DNA from: Curtobacterium pusillum
GTDB lineage: Bacteria > Actinomycetota > Actinomycetes > Actinomycetales > Microbacteriaceae
Assembly: GCF_013359865.1 (NCBI RefSeq)
Contig: NZ_JABMCE010000085.1
Location: 186,001 to 250,000, forward strand
DNA length: 64,000 nucleotides
Direction: 5' to 3'
The notes under the pieces were generated by a model that saw only the letters and a program-made list of their open reading frames with translations, searched no databases and was not told where the DNA came from. The first letter of the stretch is position 1. The number at the start of each line of letters is the position of its first letter. Shown here piece by piece: positions 59,367 through 64,000 of this stretch. The position numbers and the translations under genes are program-made.

Positions 59367-60116
59367 TCAGCGGTTGCCCTTCGAGCCGCGCTTCGGCTTG
59401 CCCTTCATGCCGCGCTGGACACGACCGCGGCCGGCCTTGCCGGCGCCGGTCTTCCCGCTCGTGCCCTTCGTGGCGGCCTTCTTCGCGGCGGACTTCGTGT
59501 TGCCCGCTGTCGCCTTGCCGCCACGAGGCGGACGGGGGGCGGTCCCGTCGTCGGGATCCGCGCCTCCCGACTGGTCCTGCCCACGGGAACTGTTGGCGGT
59601 GCGGCCCCGGACCACGCCGATGAACTCCTCCGTCGAGTCCGAGGTGTCCTCGTCGCGCCAGGCGAGCACGATATGCGTGCCGGGCGAGCCGACGAGTGTG
59701 CGGGCGACGAGGTTCTTGCGGCTCGCGGCCCGGAACAGCGACTGGGGGAGGACCGCGACGCCGACGTTCGCCTCGACCAGGTCGAGCGCGGCATCGACGT
59801 CCGCCGGCACGGGTCCGGCGTCGACGACGTGCACGTCGGCCTCGGCGAGGTCGATCTCGTCGAGGTCGGCGAGCGGGGAGTCCTTCGGCATCGCGACCAC
59901 GGCGGTCTCGGTCCAGAGCGGGATGGCGTGGTGCGCGTCCGAGACCGGCACCCGCGCGAAGACCATGTCGGCCTCGCCCGCGAGCGCGTCGTCGACCTCG
60001 TCCGCGCCGACCGGGCGGAGTCGGAGCTCGACCTCGGGGAAGCGTTCCCGCCAGACACGGGCCCACTTCGCGGGGGACACCCCGGGCACGAAGGCGATGG
60101 TGAGGGCCGCGGTCAT
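59367..60116 (-). CDS. LysR-type ligand-binding domain without HTH, with basic C-terminal tail
   Basis: This 249-residue protein begins directly in a LysR substrate-binding fold (TIAFVPGVSPAKWARVWRERFP, cited in part as LTIAFVPGVSPAKW). It shows the two-lobed pattern to about residue 165 and then a low-complexity Lys/Gly/Ala/Arg-rich tail ending KGKPKRGSKGNR. There is no helix-turn-helix: the ATG at 60116 sits 7 nt after TATGCT, and only 33 bp separate it from a divergent gene. It may sense a metabolite and work with the divergent DUF5997 protein. Confidence 0.82.
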   Translation of the reverse strand: MTAALTIAFVPGVSPAKWARVWRERFPEVELRLRPVGADEVDDALAGEADMVFARVPVSDAHHAIPLWTETAVVAMPKDSPLADLDEIDLAEADVHVVDAGPVPADVDAALDLVEANVGVAVLPQSLFRAASRKNLVARTLVGSPGTHIVLAWRDEDTSDSTEEFIGVVRGRTANSSRGQDQSGGADPDDGTAPRPPRGGKATAGNTKSAAKKAATKGTSGKTGAGKAGRGRVQRGMKGKPKRGSKGNR

Positions 60117-60149
60117 GCAAACGAGCATAGGGGCCGTACCCTTGTCGGT
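60117..60149. promoter_or_regulatory. 33-bp divergent leaderless promoter
   Basis: TATGCT (- strand) and TACCCT (+ strand) each lie 7 nt before the opposite ATGs. Both transcripts would begin at their start codons and the -35 regions fall in the opposite gene, so the two polymerases compete for the same 33 bp. Confidence 0.55.
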
Positions 60150-60539
60150 ATGGCGCAGGAACAGACCATGAAGCCCGAGACGGCCGCGAAGAAGCTCGGC
60201 ATCCTGCTGGCGGCCGCCCCGGAGACCTTCCGGGACGCGCCGATCAGCCGGACCGCGTTCGACGAACTCCGCACGGAGCCCCCGACCTGGCTCGAGGAGC
60301 TCCGTCGCGACGGACCCCACCCGCGACCCGTCGTGGCGCAGAAGCTCGGCGTGTCGATCTCGGGACTGACCCGTGCCGGCATCGACGAGCCGCTGACCAC
60401 CGCGCAGATCAAGACGCTGCTCGAGGAGAAGCCCGAGTGGCTCGTCCGTGAGCGCGCGACCCAGGCGGCCGTGCACGCCGAGAACGCCCGCGTGAAGCAG
60501 GAGCGCGCCGCGAAGGCCGCTGCCCGCGCCGAGGACTGA
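60150..60539 (+). CDS. DUF5997 family protein
   Basis: This 129-residue protein is mostly helical and charged. The middle stretch (VAQKLGVSISGLTRAGID, about residues 65-82) reads like a helix-turn-helix, and the C-terminal third is a long basic-acidic helix (AENARVKQERAAKAAAR) suggestive of a coiled coil. DUF5997 has no known function that I can cite. Its divergent, 33-bp pairing with an HTH-less LysR ligand domain suggests that the two form one regulator. Confidence 0.78.
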   Translation: MAQEQTMKPETAAKKLGILLAAAPETFRDAPISRTAFDELRTEPPTWLEELRRDGPHPRPVVAQKLGVSISGLTRAGIDEPLTTAQIKTLLEEKPEWLVRERATQAAVHAENARVKQERAAKAAARAED

Positions 60540-60572
60540 CGACCCGCACCCCGACTCCGCCCGAGGACACCC

Positions 60573-61079
60573 GTGCACGAGACCGTCGCCGACGCCATGC
60601 TCGTCGTGCCGCAGTTCGCGTCGGTGTGCTGCATCGTCGGGGATCGGTACCGGCCCCGTCCGGGCGTGATCGTCCCCGCGGCCGTCATGCTCGTCGCGAT
60701 GCTCATGCCCGTCGTGCACGCCGGTGCGGGGTGGACGCTCCTCGCGGCGACGCTGCTGCTGCTCCTCGCGCCGATGCCCGTGATGCGTCGTCGCCGTGCG
60801 GACGGCCGTCGTGCGGAGCCGATGGACGTGCACCGCGCGCTGTCGGCGGTCGTGATGGCCGGGATGCTCCTGATGGGGCACGCGACGGGGATCGCGGACG
60901 GGCATGCCGGGCACGGGATCGCGCTGACCGCGGTCCTCGGCGCCGGCGTCATCGGGTACTGCGCGTTCAGCGGGTGGCTGCTCCGGTACGAGTGGGCGCG
61001 AGAGGACCGGCGTGCGGTCCGGAGCGGCGAGGTGTTCGCGATGACCGTCGCCGTCGTCGGCATGACCCTCGCGATGTAG
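60573..61079 (+). CDS. Small multi-TM protein, DUF5134-like
   Basis: This 168-residue membrane protein has about four hydrophobic segments and a Met/His-rich loop (MAGMLLMGHATGIADGHAGHG) near residues 90-112, which looks able to bind copper or another metal. The starting GTG follows CCGAGGA. It probably belongs with actinobacterial DUF5134-type proteins. It lies 33 bp after DUF5997 and may be cotranscribed with it. Confidence 0.62.
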   Translation: MHETVADAMLVVPQFASVCCIVGDRYRPRPGVIVPAAVMLVAMLMPVVHAGAGWTLLAATLLLLLAPMPVMRRRRADGRRAEPMDVHRALSAVVMAGMLLMGHATGIADGHAGHGIALTAVLGAGVIGYCAFSGWLLRYEWAREDRRAVRSGEVFAMTVAVVGMTLAM

Positions 61080-61143
61080 CCCGGTCCCGGGACCGCGCAC
61101 GGACCGTACCGGGGAGCGGCGCGCGGTGGTGCCGCGACCGACA

Positions 61144-61182
61144 GGAGGCCCGGCTCGCGTCGTCGACGCGGGTCGGGCCTCC
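61144..61182. terminator. Bidirectional hairpin, GGAGGCCCG variant
   Basis: Outer arms GGAGGCCCG / CGGGCCTCC (61144-61152, 61174-61182) enclose an inner stem CGCGTCG / CGACGCG. It lies between the convergent small membrane-protein gene (ends 61079) and the MFS gene (ends 61203), with flanking ACTGT/ACAG as in other family members. Confidence 0.7.
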
Positions 61183-61202
61183 ACTGTGGTCGCGGCGACG
61201 AC

Positions 61203-62678
61203 CTAGTCGGTGACCCCGTCGAGATCGGTGATCCCGCGGGCCGCGGCCGCTGCGCGCCGGGCACGCATCGACGGGGCGATGAGCGCCCCGACCACGGCGA
61301 GGACGGCGACGCCGGTGCAGGCCCAGAAGCCGATCGTGAACGCGTCGTCGGTCGGCAGGCCCTGGGGCGTGCTGTGCGAGGTGATGAGCGCCGCGATGAC
61401 CGCGGTGCCGACGCTCGACCCGATGGTCCGGACGACGGTGTTCGCGCTGATCGCCTCGCCGGTCTGGTTCGCGGGGACGCTCTCGATGATCGCGTTCGAG
61501 CACGCGGCGAGGGCGAGACCGATGCCGATGCCGGTCAGGACGCCGGAGACGACGACCTCGGCGATCGCTGCGTGCGAGATCGCGGGGATGACGAACGCGG
61601 CGACGATGGCGATCCCGCCGAGCAGCATCGGCGGCTTCGGGCCGACCTTGCGCACGAGGATGCCGGCGATGGGTCCGGCGACGATCATCATGACGACTGT
61701 CGGGAGGAGGAAGAGGCCGGCCTCGGTGACGTCCTTGCCGAAGCCGTACCCGACGGCGGTCGGCAGCTGCAGGAGCGTCGGCACGAGGACGAAGGTGCCG
61801 AACATCGCGAAGCCGAAGACGAGTGCGACGACGTGCGCGGTCCACACGCCGCGGACCGCGAACAGGCGGACGTCGATGAGGGGCTCGGCGACGCGGAGCT
61901 CGACGAACACGAACGCGATGAGCGCGACGGCGCCGAGGACGAGCAGGCCGATGGTCTTGCCGTCACCCCAACCCCAGGTCTCGCCCTCGCTGATCGCCAG
62001 CAGGATCGCGACGAGGGAGATCGCCAGGACGAACGTGCCGGCCATGTCGAGGCGGCCGGGCTTCCGCACGGGGGACTCGGGCATGCCGAAGATCGCCCCG
62101 AGCAGCGCGATGACCACGAGCACGGCGGGCAACCAGAACAGCCAGTGCCACGAGAGGTGTTCGACGATGGGGCCCGCCGCGACGATCCCGACGCCCGCGC
62201 CGATGCCGAAGATCGCGGAGAGCAGGCCGATCGTGACGCTGACCTTCTCCTTCGGGAGCTCGTCGCGCACGATGCCGATGGACAGCGGCATCACGGCGCC
62301 CGCGGCGCCCTGGAGCGCGCGGCCGACGATGAGCGTGCCGAGGTTCGGCGCGAGGGCGGCGAGGACGGCTCCGACGAGCAGGATCGACAGGACGACGATG
62401 AGCACCTTGCGCTTGCCGACCATGTCCCCGAGCCGGCCGAGGATCGGCGTGAGCACGGACGCGGACAGCAGGTAGGCGGTGAGGACCCAGCTCGTGGCGC
62501 TCGTCGAGGCGCCGAGGTCCTGTCCGATGGTGGACAGCGCCGGGGCGACGAGCGACTGCAGCACGGCGAAGGACAGACCACCGAGCGACAGGTAGACGAT
62601 GATCGCCGTGCTGTTCGGTCGGCGACCGTCGGTGGTGGGGTGGGACCCGGTCCGCGGGCTCTCCATGGTCTCGGTCAT
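61203..62678 (-). CDS. MFS transporter, DHA2 family, TetR-linked
   Basis: This 491-residue membrane protein has about 14 hydrophobic segments. Landmarks are QSLVAPALSTIGQDLG near residue 42, motif A GRLGDMVGKRKVL near 80, motif C GAGVGIVAAGPI near 155 and a long C-terminal half ending in a charged tail. The ATG at 62678 follows GGAG. The adjacent divergent TetR gene and two matching operator palindromes predict repression of this pump until an inducer drug binds TetR. Confidence 0.9.
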   Translation of the reverse strand: MTETMESPRTGSHPTTDGRRPNSTAIIVYLSLGGLSFAVLQSLVAPALSTIGQDLGASTSATSWVLTAYLLSASVLTPILGRLGDMVGKRKVLIVVLSILLVGAVLAALAPNLGTLIVGRALQGAAGAVMPLSIGIVRDELPKEKVSVTIGLLSAIFGIGAGVGIVAAGPIVEHLSWHWLFWLPAVLVVIALLGAIFGMPESPVRKPGRLDMAGTFVLAISLVAILLAISEGETWGWGDGKTIGLLVLGAVALIAFVFVELRVAEPLIDVRLFAVRGVWTAHVVALVFGFAMFGTFVLVPTLLQLPTAVGYGFGKDVTEAGLFLLPTVVMMIVAGPIAGILVRKVGPKPPMLLGGIAIVAAFVIPAISHAAIAEVVVSGVLTGIGIGLALAACSNAIIESVPANQTGEAISANTVVRTIGSSVGTAVIAALITSHSTPQGLPTDDAFTIGFWACTGVAVLAVVGALIAPSMRARRAAAAARGITDLDGVTD

Positions 62679-62697
62679 CGTGCTCCGTACGGTCGAT

Positions 62698-62758
62698 GTA
62701 AACACTTGCTGACTTGACGAGGGTACGCGGTTCCGTGCGGATGTCAACAGTTGCTTAC
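62698..62758. promoter_or_regulatory. Two TetR operators between pump and regulator
   Basis: GTAAACACTTGCTGAC (62698-62713) and GTCAACAGTTGCTTAC (62743-62758) are 16-bp imperfect palindromes of the form GTMARCA-nn-TGYTKAC, in opposite orientation and 45 bp apart, centre to centre. They flank the promoters of both genes, matching typical TetR-family operators. Confidence 0.7.
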
Positions 62759-62787
62759 ATCGAGCGCGGAACCGGTACGCTTCGACC

Positions 62788-63372
62788 ATGAGCAAGGACG
62801 CCGAGGCCACCCGCCTGCTCCTCGTGCAGGCCGCGCGCCGCCGCTTCGCGTTCGACGGCTACCGGGCCACGACGGTGCGGGACATCGCTGCCGACGCCGG
62901 GGTGAACGTCGCGCTCATCAACCGCTACTTCGTGTCGAAGGAAGGGCTGTTCCGGGCGTGCCTCGACCGGGTGGTGCGGGACCTCGACGCGGAGGAGCGG
63001 GCGACGCCGGACCTCGAGCGAGCCCTGCGGGACCTCATCGCGCACGTCGTGCAGTCACCGACCGACGAGGACTCGATCCAGCTCATGGTGCTGCTGCGGT
63101 CCTCGGGCGACGAGGGCGCCGACGCCATCCGCCGCGAGACGCTCCGGCACTACGCCGAACGCCTCGCCGGCGTCGTCGGCGGAGAGGTCACCGACGAGCT
63201 GCTCGTCCGTGCCGAGGTCGCGCTCGCCGTCGTGCTCGGCATGACGATGCTGCGGACGTCGACGCAGGTGGAGCCGCTGGCCTCCGCGGAGCACGCGGTC
63301 GTCGCGCGAGCGCTCGAGGACGCCCTCCGCGGTCTGTTCGACCTGGCGGACGAGGGCTCGTCCGCGCGCTGA
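62788..63372 (+). CDS. TetR-family transcriptional repressor
   Basis: This 194-residue protein has the TetR HTH at residues 8-55 (AARRRFAFDGYRATTVRDIAADAGVN in part; RDIAADAGVNVALINRYF) and a variable helical ligand domain with a C-terminal extension (TetR_C-like). The ATG lies 6 nt after TACGCT, a leaderless layout. It is divergent from a DHA2 pump with two operator copies between them, the standard drug-pump repressor arrangement. Confidence 0.92.
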   Translation: MSKDAEATRLLLVQAARRRFAFDGYRATTVRDIAADAGVNVALINRYFVSKEGLFRACLDRVVRDLDAEERATPDLERALRDLIAHVVQSPTDEDSIQLMVLLRSSGDEGADAIRRETLRHYAERLAGVVGGEVTDELLVRAEVALAVVLGMTMLRTSTQVEPLASAEHAVVARALEDALRGLFDLADEGSSAR

Positions 63373-63399
63373 ACCGGTCGGTCGCGGTAGCGTCGAGCC

Positions 63400-63927
63400 G
63401 TGTCCGAACGCCCCGTCCGCCGCCCCGAGCCCGCCCCGCGCCTCGACGAGGTCGACGAGCGCATCCTCTGGACCCTGGCCGCCGACGCTCGGATCCCGAA
63501 CAACCGGCTCGCCGCCGCCGTGGGCATCGCTCCGTCGACCTGCCTGACCCGGGTGCGGGCGCTCGAGGACGCCGGGGTCATCCGCGGCTACCGTGCGGAC
63601 GTCGACATCGCCCGGCTCGGGTTCGCGATCGAGGCGATGGTCTCGGTGCGGGTGCACGCCGCCGCTCGGCACGAGCTGCGGGACTTCGCGAAGCGCCTGC
63701 TCCGCGTGCCCGTCGTGCAGGACGTGTCGTTCCTGGCGGGGGACAAGGACTTCCTCGTGCACATCGCCTGCACCTCCACCGAGCAGCTGCGCGACTTCGT
63801 GGCCGACGAGCTCAGCGGGGACCCGTCGGTGGCGACGACGCAGACGAACATCGTGTTCGAACGGCTCGTCGCGGAGCGGTCGCACCAGGGCCGGTCGTTC
63901 GACGAGCTCCGCCGGTGGCGGGCCTGA
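63400..63927 (+). CDS. Lrp/AsnC-family transcriptional regulator
   Basis: This 175-residue protein has a winged HTH at about 15-65 (LDEVDERILWTLAADARIPNNRLAAAVGIAPSTCLTRVRAL in part; NNRLAAAVGIAPSTCLTRV) and a RAM/ACT-like C-terminal domain near 75-165 (VQDVSFLAGDKDFLVHIACTS in part). The GTG lies 6 nt after TAGCGT. Lrp-type regulators sense amino acids; the ligand is unknown. Confidence 0.92.
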   Translation: MSERPVRRPEPAPRLDEVDERILWTLAADARIPNNRLAAAVGIAPSTCLTRVRALEDAGVIRGYRADVDIARLGFAIEAMVSVRVHAAARHELRDFAKRLLRVPVVQDVSFLAGDKDFLVHIACTSTEQLRDFVADELSGDPSVATTQTNIVFERLVAERSHQGRSFDELRRWRA

Positions 63928-63961
63928 CCGGCGCCCGCAGAGCGGCCGCTACCAGCAGCGC

Positions 63962-64000
63962 TCAGCGCGTGCGGGTCATCGGGACGTGCGGGATGCCGTC
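63962..64000 (-). CDS. C-terminal end of a - strand gene leaving the window
   Basis: The last 39 bases read on the - strand as a frame ending IPHVPMTRTR and TGA. The codon use (GC3) fits neighbouring genes. The start and most of the gene lie outside. The ending recalls GNAT-family acetyltransferases but is too short to assign. Confidence 0.4.
   Translation of the reverse strand, partial: DGIPHVPMTRTR

Noticed and set aside
1-64000. CRISPR array, tRNA, rRNA, IS element or prophage
   Set aside because: I saw no regular direct-repeat array, no tRNA T-loop signature, no transposase or integrase and no phage structural genes.

Overview
The window is about 71-72% G+C, with dense, mostly overlapping genes, GTG starts and many leaderless-type promoters. 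That points to an actinobacterium. The gene set (MtrA-like box, GTP-type PEPCK, NrtR-nadABC, ScfR/RamB-like regulator, LtrA, DUF5997) fits Microbacteriaceae, plausibly Curtobacterium; this placement is inference from style and gene content, not from a marker gene. I saw no tRNA, rRNA, CRISPR array, insertion sequence or prophage, and no gene-free stretch longer than 300 bases.

Layout. 1-13.7 kb is an accessory catabolic region. It holds a drug/metabolite MFS pump divergent from a CUT2-type ABC importer (permease, lipoprotein, fused ATPase) with an ACMSD-like amidohydrolase. Next come a MarR regulator and a homoprotocatechuate-type meta-cleavage set: dienelactone hydrolase, FAH-family protein and extradiol dioxygenase on the + strand, and aldehyde dehydrogenase, second FAH protein, DapA-like and RraA-like aldolases on the - strand. 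13.7-18.7 kb is a gluconeogenic block: ScfR/RamB-like regulator, PEPCK, and a long GapB-type GAPDH overlapping it. This is a sensible neighbour for a pathway ending in pyruvate and succinic semialdehyde. 18.7-31.4 kb holds LtrA, a muralytic transglycosylase behind an MtrA-like box, MarR and GntR regulators, a DUF1810/DUF2071/DoxX operon, CoaBC, an NRDE protein, an SDR divergent from a luciferase-like oxidoreductase across a triple operator, stress proteins and a PIG-V-like mannosyltransferase.

31.5-38.9 kb is a D-amino-acid / keto-deoxy-sugar cluster: RidA, N-acyl-D-amino-acid deacylase, KDPG aldolase, PfkB kinase, IclR, zinc-type D-serine dehydratase-like enzyme and MFS exporter. The same 15-bp operator occurs at both of its ends. 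39-46 kb holds an EEP hydrolase, the MetNIQ importer, an alditol-oxidase-like enzyme, a DHA2 pump and acylphosphatase. 46.1-51.8 kb is a self-contained NAD regulon: NrtR, NadA, NadB, NadC and a cysteine desulfurase. 51.8-64 kb is mixed: small unknown proteins, DNA-repair-like enzymes, AroQ, a sodium-solute symporter with a small membrane partner, a DUF3800 gene, Tag, DJ-1, a divergent LysR-ligand-domain/DUF5997 pair, a DHA2 pump with TetR, and an Lrp-type regulator.

Three patterns are not explained by ordinary annotation. A dispersed family of GGAGGCGCGG-armed hairpins and single arms lies mainly between genes. A large cohort of genes starts 6-7 nt after a TANNNT box. The pair at 59.4-60.5 kb looks like a LysR regulator split into two proteins.
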